A stretch of 23,178 nt of DNA, taken from NCBI GenBank assembly GCA_964401685.1, contig CAYNZH010000029.1:1-23178 (forward strand), given 5' to 3'. Source of the DNA: DASRQK01 sp964401685 (GTDB taxonomy: Bacteria; Bacteroidota; Bacteroidia; Sphingobacteriales; Sphingobacteriaceae). Positions within the stretch are counted from its first letter, which is position 1, and each line of letters opens with the position of its first letter. A program made the position numbers and the translations under genes. Under the pieces are notes generated by a model that was given only the letters and a program-made list of their open reading frames with translations, did not search any database and was not told where the DNA came from. Below are positions 1 to 8,300 of this stretch, piece after piece.

Positions 1-224
1 ATAATTTCACTTAAAAGGAAGGACAACATGCCAAATGCTGCCGCTATTGGTGTGATGATTAGCGGTCGGACGCGCCAATTGTCTGGCCAGGATGGATGGG
101 GATGATCTACCCCAAATACGAATAGCGAGATGATGCCGAGCCCAAGCGTTGCACCCACGAGCATGAGGCCGAGAACTTTTTTTAGTTCGATTTCGGCGGA
201 TAAAAATTTGATGGTCGTTGTCAT
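1..224 (-). CDS. Small inner-membrane protein of unknown function, partial (5' part only)
   Basis: The gene reads leftward from ATG at 224-222 and runs off the window edge, so about 74 codons are visible with no stop. The product starts MTTTIKFLSAEIELKKV and then has a hydrophobic helix at about residues 18-39 (LGLMLVGATLGLGIISLFVFG). A short loop with P, W and W follows, then RPLIITPIAAAFGMLSFLL, which looks like a second helix. From memory this pattern (P-x-W-x3-W-x-[VI]-R-PLI-x2-P) resembles small Bacteroidota membrane proteins often mislabelled as 'potassium transporter KefB'. They lack the size of a real KefB and their function is unknown to me. The upstream region carries a 19-bp palindrome that may control it. 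Confidence 0.6.
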   Translation of the reverse strand, partial: MTTTIKFLSAEIELKKVLGLMLVGATLGLGIISLFVFGVDHPHPSWPDNWRVRPLIITPIAAAFGMLSFLLSEI

Positions 225-237
225 GTTGATTTAAATT

Positions 238-245
238 AAAAAGTA
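238..245 (-). promoter_or_regulatory. Candidate -7 promoter element (TACTTTTT) for the partial membrane-protein gene
   Basis: Read on the minus strand this is TACTTTTT, one mismatch from the Bacteroidota -7 consensus TAnnTTTG, lying 13 nt before the ATG at 224. No clear -33 TTTG is seen at the usual spacing, so this is a tentative call. Confidence 0.3.
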
Positions 246-262
246 CTTTGAATTACAAAGTA
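244..262. promoter_or_regulatory. 19-bp palindrome, candidate operator
   Basis: TACTTTG-AATTA-CAAAGTA is a perfect 7-bp inverted repeat around a 5-nt AT-rich centre. It overlaps the candidate -7 element of the leftward membrane-protein gene, the usual position for a repressor site. It has no T-tract and too short a stem for a terminator. The regulator is not identifiable from this window. Confidence 0.4.
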
Positions 263-302
263 AAGTATTAATTTTTGCTCGACCAAATGTTTTCGACAAA
301 AA

Positions 303-342
303 AAGCGGGAAGAAAGTGTTAAAAAAACACTTCTTCCCGCTT
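303..342 (-). terminator. Intrinsic terminator of the htrA gene
   Basis: The arms AAGCGGGAAGAAAGTGTT (303-320) and AACACTTCTTCCCGCTT (326-342) pair almost perfectly, with one bulged A and a 5-nt loop. On the minus strand the stem is followed by seven T residues (positions 304 down to 298). It lies 25 bp after the htrA stop codon. Confidence 0.88.
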
Positions 343-367
343 GCTGATTTTTCTATTGACCCGAGGA

Positions 368-1927
368 TTAGAAGTTGATGGGCAAGGTAAATTCTTGCCT
401 GCTTCCTTTTCGTTGGGTTCCCACGATGTGGATGGCTTGATCCCTTGTGTTTTTAAGGGCGGCCTCGATTTGGTCGATGTTACTGACTGCTTGGCCGTTG
501 ATATGGGTGATGACGAACCCTCTTCGTATTCCGTAGTAGTCTAGCAATCCGCCTCTGTGGACCTGGGCGACTACAACTCCGGAACTGATACCCAATTCAC
601 TCTTTTGTTCATCGGTTGCTGGGACAAATCCAGCTCCTAGTTTGTTGTACAGTACGGCTGCACTCGCTGTGGATGTACTTTCAGGGGATGGAGCGACGTT
701 CGATTCCTCTTGCAAAGTGACGGTAGTTTCCCGTTCGCGGCCATTCCGCTTATAGGTGAGGCGGACTTTGTCGCCTGGACGTAGTCTGTACACTCGTTCC
801 TGCAGGTCGGAGGATGCGAAGATGGTGCGGCCGTCGATTTTGGTCAGAATATCGCCTTTTTGCAATCCTGCCTTGTCCGCCCCTCCGTCCGCTACGACTT
901 CGTTGATGTAAAGTCCATTGACCTCATCTACTCCGAGTTCCTTGGCTGTACTTGCGTCAAGAGGTTGGAAGGTGATTCCGATCAATCCCCGTTTTACTTC
1001 GCCGAACTGAACAAAGTCATCGGCGATTTTTTTGACCAGGTTGACTGGTACTGCAAAACCATAGCCTGCATAATAGCCCGACGGTGACATGATGTTGGAG
1101 TTGATTCCAATGAGTTCACCCTTGGCGTTGACTAGCGCACCGCCACTGTTACCGCGGTTGATCACCGCATCGGTTTGTATGAAAGATTCTATTGCGGTGT
1201 TAACAAACGCTTCTTGCTGACTGGGTTGCTGGCCCATTCTGCGTTCCTGAAATTGGCGCTGGCGCAGTTCGTTTCCGATAATTCCAGTCGAACGGCCCGT
1301 CGCACTTACGATTCCCGCGGTCACGGTTGATTCTAGTCCCAGTGGGTAGCCTACAGCCAGCACCCATTCGCCTATACGGACCTGATCGGAGTCTCCTAGT
1401 TTCACAAAAGGAAGCCCACTTTCATTGATTTTTATCAGGGCGATATCGGTATTTGGATCGCGGCCAATGACCTTGGCCTCTACGACGCGACGATCGGTCA
1501 ATGCAACTTCGATTTTGTTTGCATCTTCGACGACGTGATTATTGGTTACGATGTAGCCGTCCTCCGAAATTATCACGCCAGAACCGGTTGCCTGTGCTGG
1601 CCGTGATTGTTGGGGTTGGCTCGGCCTGCCAAAAAACTCTTCGAACATATCGAATGGACTCGATGGCGCCGATCGCTGGGATACGCGCTCTGGATAAGTC
1701 GTCTTGATATGTACCACCCCAGGGGCGACCAAAGCAGCTGCCTGAGTGAAATCCAGGTTACCGGTCGAAGCTGCGATTTCGGGAATAGGATAATTGGCAT
1801 AATGCAATTCCTGTCTTTCCTCAAAAGTGAGCTTACTTTGCTGGTTATTTTCCAATAATTTGTAACCTCCCACGGCTACCAGACCTCCGAATAACGCGGT
1901 CATTAATGTAATTCCTATTTTTTTCAT
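368..1927 (-). CDS. degP/htrA: Periplasmic serine protease/chaperone of the DegP/HtrA (Do) family
   Basis: This envelope quality-control protease degrades or refolds damaged exported proteins. The 519-residue product starts with a signal-anchor-like segment (residues 3-22). A trypsin-like domain follows with the catalytic triad visible as H131 (NNHVV), D161 (TDIALIK) and S261 (GNSGGAL). Two PDZ domains lie at about 313-405 and 430-515, as in DegP/DegQ. The residue before GNSGGAL is Arg where Pro is usual, and a Gln/Arg-rich insertion (about 219-240) extends the loop before the serine; both look tolerable for activity. The ATG at 1927 is preceded by an AGGAAGG-like stretch. The gene is divergent from dapF and ends in a strong terminator. 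Confidence 0.96.
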   Translation of the reverse strand: MKKIGITLMTALFGGLVAVGGYKLLENNQQSKLTFEERQELHYANYPIPEIAASTGNLDFTQAAALVAPGVVHIKTTYPERVSQRSAPSSPFDMFEEFFGRPSQPQQSRPAQATGSGVIISEDGYIVTNNHVVEDANKIEVALTDRRVVEAKVIGRDPNTDIALIKINESGLPFVKLGDSDQVRIGEWVLAVGYPLGLESTVTAGIVSATGRSTGIIGNELRQRQFQERRMGQQPSQQEAFVNTAIESFIQTDAVINRGNSGGALVNAKGELIGINSNIMSPSGYYAGYGFAVPVNLVKKIADDFVQFGEVKRGLIGITFQPLDASTAKELGVDEVNGLYINEVVADGGADKAGLQKGDILTKIDGRTIFASSDLQERVYRLRPGDKVRLTYKRNGRERETTVTLQEESNVAPSPESTSTASAAVLYNKLGAGFVPATDEQKSELGISSGVVVAQVHRGGLLDYYGIRRGFVITHINGQAVSNIDQIEAALKNTRDQAIHIVGTQRKGSRQEFTLPINF

Positions 1928-2123
1928 TTATCCTTCCTTTATATCTATTTAATTATTAACAATTGTTTTCCAATAATGTTAGCATTATCTTAGTTGTTCA
2001 AATGTAATACCATTCGTGCGTTTAAAGCAAATTTTCGCAGGAAATTTTCTGTTAAATTATGTTAAAGCGAATTTGTCTGACAATTTTGTTCCACAACTCG
2101 AATAGTATTTGTATATTTAGCGT
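1928..2123. other. Divergent htrA/dapF promoter spacer
   Basis: This 196-bp AT-rich spacer separates two divergent starts. I see an SD-like AGGAAGG just before htrA and near-consensus promoter words for dapF close to its ATG. There is no convincing -7 element for htrA, no extra gene and no RNA structure. Confidence 0.5.
2112..2119 (+). promoter_or_regulatory. Candidate -7 promoter element (TATATTTA) for dapF
   Basis: TATATTTA differs from TAnnTTTG only at the last base and ends 4 nt before the dapF ATG. A TTTG at 2085-2088 sits 23 nt upstream, slightly more than the usual 19-21 spacing. If real, the transcript would have almost no leader. Confidence 0.35.
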
Positions 2124-2924
2124 ATGGAACATTTTTTTTATAAGTATCAGGGAACGGGGAACGATTTCGTGATCATTGATAATCGAAATTCGGATTTTGA
2201 CTCTTCTGACAATCAGTTGATTGCAGACTTGTGTCATAGACGAAAGGGAATTGGGGCTGATGGGCTGATGCTCCTGGAAAATGCTGAGGGCTATGATTTT
2301 AAGATGGTCTACTTCAATGCAGATGGGCGGGAGGGATCTTTGTGCGGCAATGGTGCGCGCTGTATCGTGTCCTTTGCTAAGTCGCTGGATTTGTTTGACA
2401 GGCAAGCTGACTTTTTGGCAGCAGATGGTCCTCATACGGCGATTTCCAACGAAGATGGATCTTATATCAAGCTAAGTATGAATGAGGTTTCCGCAGTGAG
2501 GCAGGACGGCGAGGCTTGGGTGATGGACACGGGTTCGCCCCACTACGTAAAGGTTGTTCATGATTTAGATGCGTTTTCGGTGGTAGAGGAGGGGAGGCGC
2601 ATCCGATACAACGGAAACTATCCCGAGGGGATCAATGTCAATTTTATCGCTTTAGGTGCTACCCAGGAAATACGCCTGCGTACTTATGAGCGGGGTGTGG
2701 AAGATGAGACGCTGGCATGCGGAACCGGCGCAACAGCAGCAGCGATGGTCGCTGCTCATCTGGAAAATAGCCAAGGCAGCCAGCAATGGACTGTACACAC
2801 CCAGGGTGGTGGCCTACTTATAGATTTTGATCGTCAGGTCCAGGGAGATCGTGTGCAATTCCGTGAGGTGCGCCTGTCGGGACCGGCGCAGCGGGTTTTT
2901 GAAGGTAAAATCAGGATTGTTTAA
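2124..2924 (+). CDS. dapF: Diaminopimelate epimerase
   Basis: DapF interconverts LL- and meso-diaminopimelate in the cytoplasm, a late step of the lysine and peptidoglycan precursor pathway. The 266-residue product has the family N-terminus (KYQGTGNDFVIIDN, residues 7-20) and both catalytic cysteines: C74 in LCGNGARC and C199 in LACGTGATA. The NPEGxNVNF-type block is also present (YPEGINVNF, 166-174). The length is typical. No other lysine or cell-wall gene is adjacent. Its last 14 bases overlap the 3' end of the convergent phosphatase gene. Confidence 0.97.
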   Translation: MEHFFYKYQGTGNDFVIIDNRNSDFDSSDNQLIADLCHRRKGIGADGLMLLENAEGYDFKMVYFNADGREGSLCGNGARCIVSFAKSLDLFDRQADFLAADGPHTAISNEDGSYIKLSMNEVSAVRQDGEAWVMDTGSPHYVKVVHDLDAFSVVEEGRRIRYNGNYPEGINVNFIALGATQEIRLRTYERGVEDETLACGTGATAAAMVAAHLENSQGSQQWTVHTQGGGLLIDFDRQVQGDRVQFREVRLSGPAQRVFEGKIRIV

Positions 2925-3351
2925 ATTTTTCGATCAGATCCTGACTGCGTTGGTAGATGGTTTGGTAGACGGGCTCGAAAAGGGCATCGTCAAAATACGG
3001 ATCGGGGACGATGTCGTTGTCAAGGAACAATGATACCTTTTCTCTGTGCTCCGCTTTAGTTGCTAAAGCCAAGACATCCTTTAGGTTTTGCTTGTCCATA
3101 ACCAGGATATGGTCGTAGCTGTCAAAAAAGTCTGCTGCAAACTGCTGAGCTTTTTGCTTGCTGATATCAACGCCGTTTTTTTTCGCGATGGCAATGGCCC
3201 GCGGATCGGGTGCCTGGCCTACATGCCAATTTCCGGTACCCGCCGAATCGACGGTCCAACCTAGTTTTTCTTTTTCCACCAAATCAAGGAATATGCCATG
3301 TGCCAAGGGGGATCTGCAAATATTGCCTAGACATACCATCAAAATCTTCAT
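2911..3351 (-). CDS. Low-molecular-weight protein-tyrosine phosphatase
   Basis: The 146-residue cytoplasmic phosphatase carries the P-loop CLGNICRSP at residues 7-15 (nucleophile C7, R13) and the general acid D117 in VPDPYFDD. Both are diagnostic of the LMW-PTP/Wzb family. The family dephosphorylates phosphotyrosine proteins; the substrate cannot be read here, since no capsule kinase or export genes are nearby. The ATG at 3351 is the first start after typA's terminator, so it probably has its own promoter. The stop codon lies inside the end of dapF. Confidence 0.93.
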   Translation of the reverse strand: MKILMVCLGNICRSPLAHGIFLDLVEKEKLGWTVDSAGTGNWHVGQAPDPRAIAIAKKNGVDISKQKAQQFAADFFDSYDHILVMDKQNLKDVLALATKAEHREKVSLFLDNDIVPDPYFDDALFEPVYQTIYQRSQDLIEKFKQS

Positions 3352-3372
3352 CTTCTTTTAGCTCGATTAGCA

Positions 3373-3380
3373 CGAATATA
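3373..3380 (-). promoter_or_regulatory. Candidate -7 promoter element (TATATTCG) for the LMW phosphatase gene
   Basis: On the minus strand this reads TATATTCG, one mismatch from TAnnTTTG, 21 nt before the ATG. It lies immediately downstream of typA's terminator, consistent with an independent transcription unit. Confidence 0.4.
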
Positions 3381-3386
3381 ACATAA

Positions 3387-3420
3387 AAATACAGGCCTAC
3401 AAAATTGCAGGCCTGTATTT
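3387..3420 (-). terminator. Intrinsic terminator of typA
   Basis: AAATACAGGCCT (3387-3398) pairs perfectly with AGGCCTGTATTT (3409-3420) around a 10-nt loop. On the minus strand the stem runs into TTTTTATGT. It begins 16 bp after the typA stop. Confidence 0.85.
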
Positions 3421-3436
3421 ACTTGAAATTGTCGAC

Positions 3437-5242
3437 TTATTGAAATTTCTTTGCATTGACTTTACGCTCATTTTCCGAAAGGTAAATTTTGCGTAAGCGT
3501 ATGCTTTTCGGCGTGACTTCAATATACTCGTCCGACTGTATGTATTCCATGGATTCTTCAAGGGAAAACTTGATCGCAGGCGCGATGCGCGTGTTGTCGT
3601 CACTTCCAGAGGCACGCATATTGGTCAGCTGCTTGCCTTTGACGATGTTCACTACCAGATCATTGTCTCTGATGTGCTCGCCTACAATCTGGCCTTCGTA
3701 AATGTCTACGCCTGGTTCGACGAAGAAGCGGCCGCGATCCTGGAGTTTATCTATAGAATACGCAGTAGTCTGTCCTTTTTCCATCGAAATCAAGACTCCG
3801 GCTAGGCGGCCAGGGATAGTACCTTTCCAGGGTTCATAGCCCTTAAATCTGTGGGCCATGACCGCTTCACCGCCAGTCGCTGTCAAAACGTTGTTTCTCA
3901 GGCCGATGATGCCCCGTGAAGGGATTTCAAACTCCAGGTGTTGGATATTGCCTTTTGTTTCCATTACCAAAAGCTCGCCTTTTCTCTGGGTGACCAGTTC
4001 GATCACCTTGCCCGAAACTTCTGCAGGAACATCGACGACCATTATTTCCACAGGCTCACATTTGACGCCGTCTATTTCCTTGACAATGACCTGAGGCTGA
4101 CCTACCTGTAGCTCATAACCCTCACGCCTCATTGTCTCGATCAAGACGGAAAGGTGAAGAATGCCCCTTCCATACACCAAGAAAGCGTCCGGAGAATCTG
4201 ACGGTACGATTTTTAAGGCAAGATTTTTTTCCATCTCCTTGTAGAGACGATCATGGAGGTGGCGGGAAGTCACAAATTTGCCTTCTTTGCCAAAGAATGG
4301 AGAGTTGTTGATCGTAAAGAGCATATTCATCGTTGGCTCATCGATGTGGATGACTTCCAACTGCTCGGGGTGGTCGATGTCAGAGATGGTGTCGCCAATC
4401 TCAAATCCTTCGATGCCGACTACCGCACAAATGTCCCCGGCACTGACCGAGGTAGCTTTGATCTTGCCCATACCTTCGAAAGTGTACAGTTCTTTGACAC
4501 GACTTTTGACTATCTTGCCATCTTTTTTGATCAAAGAAACCGGTTGCCCTTCTTTGATACTGCCTCGCGCGACCCGTCCTATAGCGATACGGCCTACAAA
4601 AGAAGAATAATCCAGTGAGGTCACCTGCATCTGCAAGGTGCCTTCGTTGTAGGGAGCTGGGGGAATATGTTCCAGGATTGCATCCAAAAGAGGAGAGAAG
4701 TCTTCCTCCTGTTTTTTCCAGTCCTTGCCCATCCAGCCCTGTTTTGATGATCCATAGAGTACCGGAAAGTCCAGCTGCTCCTCGGTGGCGTCGAGGCTGA
4801 AAAATAGCTCAAATACGGCTTCGTAAACTTCATCCGGACGGCAATTGTCCTTGTCGACTTTGTTGACGACTACGATGGGTTTCAATCCCAATGCCAGTGC
4901 TTTTTGTGTCACAAAACGCGTTTGGGGCATGGGTCCTTCAAATGCATCGACGAGCAAGACGACTCCATCGGCCATTTTCAACACACGTTCTACTTCACCA
5001 CCGAAATCGGCGTGCCCTGGCGTATCTATGATATTGATCTTTACGTCATTATATTTGACTGCAATGTTTTTAGATACGATGGTAATGCCTCTTTCACGTT
5101 CCAACTCATTGTTGTCCAGAATCACTTCTCCTTCTGGCTCTTTTTCCCTGAATTTGTTGGTAAATTGTGTGATTTTGTCGACTAATGTCGTTTTTCCGTG
5201 GTCAACGTGTGCGATAATCGCGATGTTTCTTATTTTTTGCAT
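3437..5242 (-). CDS. typA: Ribosome-associated translational GTPase TypA/BipA
   Basis: TypA is an EF-G-like GTPase that binds the 70S ribosome and helps 50S assembly, especially under cold or other stress. The 601-residue product shows G1 (AHVDHGKT, 11-18), the switch region (RERGITI), G3 (DTPGHADF, 73-80) and G4 (NKVD, 127-130). The C-terminal half includes the TypA-specific segment GIIGLRNNVLTATGGEAVMAH region and ends in a basic tail. The length is normal for the family. It is transcribed alone, with a consensus -7 element 26 nt before its ATG and a terminator after it. Confidence 0.97.
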   Translation of the reverse strand: MQKIRNIAIIAHVDHGKTTLVDKITQFTNKFREKEPEGEVILDNNELERERGITIVSKNIAVKYNDVKINIIDTPGHADFGGEVERVLKMADGVVLLVDAFEGPMPQTRFVTQKALALGLKPIVVVNKVDKDNCRPDEVYEAVFELFFSLDATEEQLDFPVLYGSSKQGWMGKDWKKQEEDFSPLLDAILEHIPPAPYNEGTLQMQVTSLDYSSFVGRIAIGRVARGSIKEGQPVSLIKKDGKIVKSRVKELYTFEGMGKIKATSVSAGDICAVVGIEGFEIGDTISDIDHPEQLEVIHIDEPTMNMLFTINNSPFFGKEGKFVTSRHLHDRLYKEMEKNLALKIVPSDSPDAFLVYGRGILHLSVLIETMRREGYELQVGQPQVIVKEIDGVKCEPVEIMVVDVPAEVSGKVIELVTQRKGELLVMETKGNIQHLEFEIPSRGIIGLRNNVLTATGGEAVMAHRFKGYEPWKGTIPGRLAGVLISMEKGQTTAYSIDKLQDRGRFFVEPGVDIYEGQIVGEHIRDNDLVVNIVKGKQLTNMRASGSDDNTRIAPAIKFSLEESMEYIQSDEYIEVTPKSIRLRKIYLSENERKVNAKKFQ

Positions 5243-5268
5243 CCAGCAAGTGATTTATTTTGAGGGTG

Positions 5269-5276
5269 CAAATATA
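5269..5276 (-). promoter_or_regulatory. -7 promoter element (TATATTTG) for typA
   Basis: A perfect TAnnTTTG on the minus strand, 26 nt before the typA ATG. It predicts a leader of roughly 20 nt. No clear -33 TTTG is present. Confidence 0.65.
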
Positions 5277-5309
5277 CGGAAATTTAACGATAATCCGCAG
5301 AGGACTAAC

Positions 5310-6500
5310 TTACTTAATTACATTCAGCTCTTTACCGATTTTCACAAAGGCGTCTATAGCCTTATCTAAGTGCTGGCGGGTATGGGCCGCAGAGATCTGT
5401 ACACGTATGCGCGCGAGGTCTTTTGGAACCACTGGAAAATAAAATCCAATAACATAAATCCCTTCGGCGAGCATTTTCTCAGCGAAATTCTGCGCCAGTT
5501 TGGCGTCGTACAACATCACTGGGACGATAGGGTGGTCTCCTTTTTTGATGTCAAAACCCGCTTCGGTCATTTTGCGTCTAAAGTATTGGGTGTTTTCTTC
5601 CAACTGTTCTCGGAGATCGGACGTGCTGCTCAGTAGATCCAGTACCCGAATAGATGCCCCGACTATGGCCGGCGCCAAGGTATTGGAAAACAAATACGGG
5701 CGGGAACGCTGACGCAATAGCGCTATGATTTCCTTGCGCCCAGATGTAAATCCTCCGGATGCTCCTCCGAGGGCTTTGCCCAGGGTGCTGGTGATGATGT
5801 CGACTCTGTCCGAGACGCCAAACAGCTCAGGTGTGCCGCGGCCCTTTTTGCCCATGAATCCGGTGCTGTGCGAGTCATCGACCATGACCAATGCATCGTA
5901 TTTGTCGGCCAGGTCGCAGATTTTGTCCAGGGGGGCAACGGTTCCGTCCATGGAAAAAGTGCCGTCGGTAACTATTATTCTAAATCTGGCATCTTTGGCA
6001 GCGACCAACTGCGCCTCCAGATCGGCCATATCGCAATTTTTGTATCTAAAGCGCTGTGCCTTGCACAAGCGTACCCCATCTATAATGGATGCGTGATTGA
6101 GTTCATCGGATATGATGGCATCTTCAGCGCCAAGCAGCGGTTCGAAGACACCGCCATTGGCATCAAAGGCAGCCGCGTACAAAATCGTGTCGTCGGTCCC
6201 CAGGAATGAAGAAATTTTCTGTTCCAATAGCTTGTGATTATCCTGTGTCCCGCAAATAAACCGGACCGAGGACATGCCATATCCGTGGGTGTCCAGCGCA
6301 TCTTTGGCAGCCTTCAGGACTTCAGGATGAGATGAAAGCCCCAGGTAGTTGTTTGCACAAAAATTCAGGACTTCCTCACCGGAGTCAACTTTGATTTCCG
6401 CGCCCTGAGGCGAGGTAATGATACGCTCTTCCTTGTACAATCCAGCATCCCGTATGGATTGCAACTCTTCGTTTAAAACTTTTTTGAATCTTTCGTTCAT
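5310..6500 (-). CDS. kbl: Glycine C-acetyltransferase (2-amino-3-ketobutyrate CoA ligase)
   Basis: Kbl cleaves 2-amino-3-ketobutyrate with CoA to glycine and acetyl-CoA, the second step of threonine breakdown. The 396-residue PLP enzyme of the alpha-oxoamine synthase family shows the Schiff-base lysine K242 in TSTLGKALGGASGG and the cofactor-stacking H136 in LNHASIIDG. It also has MVDDSHSTGFMG (206-217). The N-terminal NFCANNYLGLSSHP is typical of Kbl and argues against the related BioF or serine palmitoyltransferase. Threonine dehydrogenase (tdh) is not in the window. Its ATG overlaps the stop of the DedA gene (ATGA), so translation is probably coupled. Confidence 0.93.
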   Translation of the reverse strand: MNERFKKVLNEELQSIRDAGLYKEERIITSPQGAEIKVDSGEEVLNFCANNYLGLSSHPEVLKAAKDALDTHGYGMSSVRFICGTQDNHKLLEQKISSFLGTDDTILYAAAFDANGGVFEPLLGAEDAIISDELNHASIIDGVRLCKAQRFRYKNCDMADLEAQLVAAKDARFRIIVTDGTFSMDGTVAPLDKICDLADKYDALVMVDDSHSTGFMGKKGRGTPELFGVSDRVDIITSTLGKALGGASGGFTSGRKEIIALLRQRSRPYLFSNTLAPAIVGASIRVLDLLSSTSDLREQLEENTQYFRRKMTEAGFDIKKGDHPIVPVMLYDAKLAQNFAEKMLAEGIYVIGFYFPVVPKDLARIRVQISAAHTRQHLDKAIDAFVKIGKELNVIK

Positions 6501-7150
6501 AGCTTTCGTGTTTTTTTCCTGCGCTCCCGGAGTACTTCAATCACAGGAGGAAGCATAGATAGGAGGATGATCGCAAAAATAACATAGGTGAAATTGTCCT
6601 TGATGATCGGAATTCCCCCGAAAAAATAGCCCAAAAATAAAAACGAGGCTATCCAAACAATCGCGCCTATTACATTGTAGGAGAAAAAGCGGCTGTAATT
6701 CATCACACCTATGCCTGCCACAAAGGGTGCAAAAGTGCGTATAATGGGTACGAACCGCGCGTAAATAATCGTTTTTCCTCCGTATTTTGCATAAAAACTT
6801 TCTGTTTTTTCCAAGTATTCTTTGCGTAGAAATTTGTATTTCCCGCTGAAAGCCTTGGGGCCAACATACTTTCCGATATGGTAGTTGACCATGTCACCCA
6901 GGATTGCCGCCACTATCAGAAGGATACACATCAGAAACACGTTCAAGTCGGTTTCCGGTTTTGCGATGATGGCACCTGCCGCAAACAGCAAGCTATCCCC
7001 GGGCAAAAACGGCGTCACCACCAATCCGGTCTCGGCAAAGATGATCAAAAACAAAATCAAATACGTCCAAGTCTGATAATTGTTCACAATTTCGACCAAA
7101 TGGACGTCAATGTGTAATATAAAATCGATGAGGCTATTGATAACTTCCAA
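6497..7150 (-). CDS. DedA-family (SNARE-associated/VTT) membrane protein
   Basis: DedA proteins are polytopic inner-membrane proteins implicated in undecaprenyl-phosphate or lipid flipping and membrane homeostasis. The 217-residue product has hydrophobic segments at about 28-46, 55-85, 140-175 and 185-205. It carries the family motifs ETGLVVTPFLPGDSLLF (40-56) and RFVPIIRTFAPFVAGIG (132-148, with the two conserved arginines R132 and R138). The start is probably TTG at 7150: it lies 2 nt after the dnaN stop, no ATG occurs before about residue 74, and the first residues (MEVINSLIDFILHIDVHL) fit DedA N-termini. The stop overlaps the kbl start. Confidence 0.92.
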   Translation of the reverse strand: MEVINSLIDFILHIDVHLVEIVNNYQTWTYLILFLIIFAETGLVVTPFLPGDSLLFAAGAIIAKPETDLNVFLMCILLIVAAILGDMVNYHIGKYVGPKAFSGKYKFLRKEYLEKTESFYAKYGGKTIIYARFVPIIRTFAPFVAGIGVMNYSRFFSYNVIGAIVWIASFLFLGYFFGGIPIIKDNFTYVIFAIILLSMLPPVIEVLRERRKKTRKL

Positions 7151-7152
7151 TG

Positions 7153-8274
7153 TTATAAATTATTAAGCATGACTGGCATGACTAGCATCAGGGTGTCCTC
7201 CTGTTCGTCTTTGATCGCCGGCATCAGCAATCCTGCCCTGTTGGAACTACTCATCTTGAGTACGACCTCTTCCCCTTCCAGGTTGGAGAGCATTTCAACT
7301 AAAAATTTGGCGTTAAAACCGATTTCCATGTCCTCGCCTTCAAACTGGCAAGACAAGCGCTCGTGCGCTTCGTTGGAAAAATCCAAATCTTCTGAGGAAA
7401 TATGCAGGCCACCGGTCGAAATCTTGAGGCGGACCTGATGCGTCGTTTTATTTGCAAAGATAGAGACCCTCCGCAGGGTGTTCAAAAACGTGCTTCTATC
7501 TATAGTCAGTACGTTGGGGTTGACCTGAGGAATGACGGCCTCATAGTCCGGATAGCGCTCATCCACCAGACGGCATATCAGATTGGTATTGCCAAAACTA
7601 AAAAATGCGTTGGTGTTGTTGTATTGGATGGAAATATTTACGTCCTCCGACGGCAAGGAAGCCTTGAGCAGAGAGAGTGCTTTTTTGGGCAGAATAAAGG
7701 AGCTCGCGGTTTCGGTCGCTATGCCATAACGTTTAAATCTGACCAGCTTGTGCGCGTCCGTCGCGACAAAAGTGATGGACTGTGGCTCGATCTGTACCAG
7801 TACTCCCGACATCGCTGGACGCAATTCGTCATTGCTGACGGCAAAGATCGTCTTATTGATCGCTTGAGTGAGGATGGACGCCGACAAATCTATGTGCGTG
7901 CCGTTGTCAACCACCGGGATCTTTGGAAAATCTTCCGCGTTTTCGCCGCTCAATTTGTACTTGCCATCACCCGCACTGATTTCGATGGCCATGTTGGACA
8001 TGTCTACAGAAAAAGCTACCGGCTGGTCTGGCAGGGTTTTCAAGGTTTCAATCAAAATTTTCGAAGGCATCGCGACACGGCCTTCTTCTTTCGCTTCAAT
8101 CGTCAATGAAGTCACCATGCTGGTCTGCAGGTCCGTTGCCGAAATCGTGAGGGTACTGTCCTGAATTTCAAAAAGAAAATTTTCCAAAATAGGTAATACC
8201 GTACTGCTGCTGGAAGCGCCACTAATGGCTTGCAAATGTTTTAATAGTGTTGATGTAGAAACAATAAATCTCAT
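7153..8274 (-). CDS. dnaN: DNA polymerase III sliding clamp, beta subunit
   Basis: DnaN forms the ring that tethers the replicative polymerase to DNA. The 373-residue product has the family N-terminus (LLKHLQAISGASSSSTVLPILENF, about residues 11-34 in three clamp-like repeats overall). Further family blocks are ATDLQTSM, DFPKIP, FVATDAHKLVRF and the C-terminal LVMPVMLNNL. The usual C-terminal form is LxMPM(R/L), here with V. It heads a minus-strand run with the DedA gene and kbl; dnaA and recF are not adjacent, which is common in this phylum. The ATG at 8274 gives the expected N-terminus. Confidence 0.97.
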   Translation of the reverse strand: MRFIVSTSTLLKHLQAISGASSSSTVLPILENFLFEIQDSTLTISATDLQTSMVTSLTIEAKEEGRVAMPSKILIETLKTLPDQPVAFSVDMSNMAIEISAGDGKYKLSGENAEDFPKIPVVDNGTHIDLSASILTQAINKTIFAVSNDELRPAMSGVLVQIEPQSITFVATDAHKLVRFKRYGIATETASSFILPKKALSLLKASLPSEDVNISIQYNNTNAFFSFGNTNLICRLVDERYPDYEAVIPQVNPNVLTIDRSTFLNTLRRVSIFANKTTHQVRLKISTGGLHISSEDLDFSNEAHERLSCQFEGEDMEIGFNAKFLVEMLSNLEGEEVVLKMSSSNRAGLLMPAIKDEQEDTLMLVMPVMLNNL

Positions 8275-8300
8275 GTCAGACTTGCTATTGGATATATATG

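Noticed and set aside
7402..8109. 235-codon open frame antisense to dnaN
   Set aside because: Arg/Asp/Gly-rich shadow of dnaN codons with no domain likeness and no promoter.
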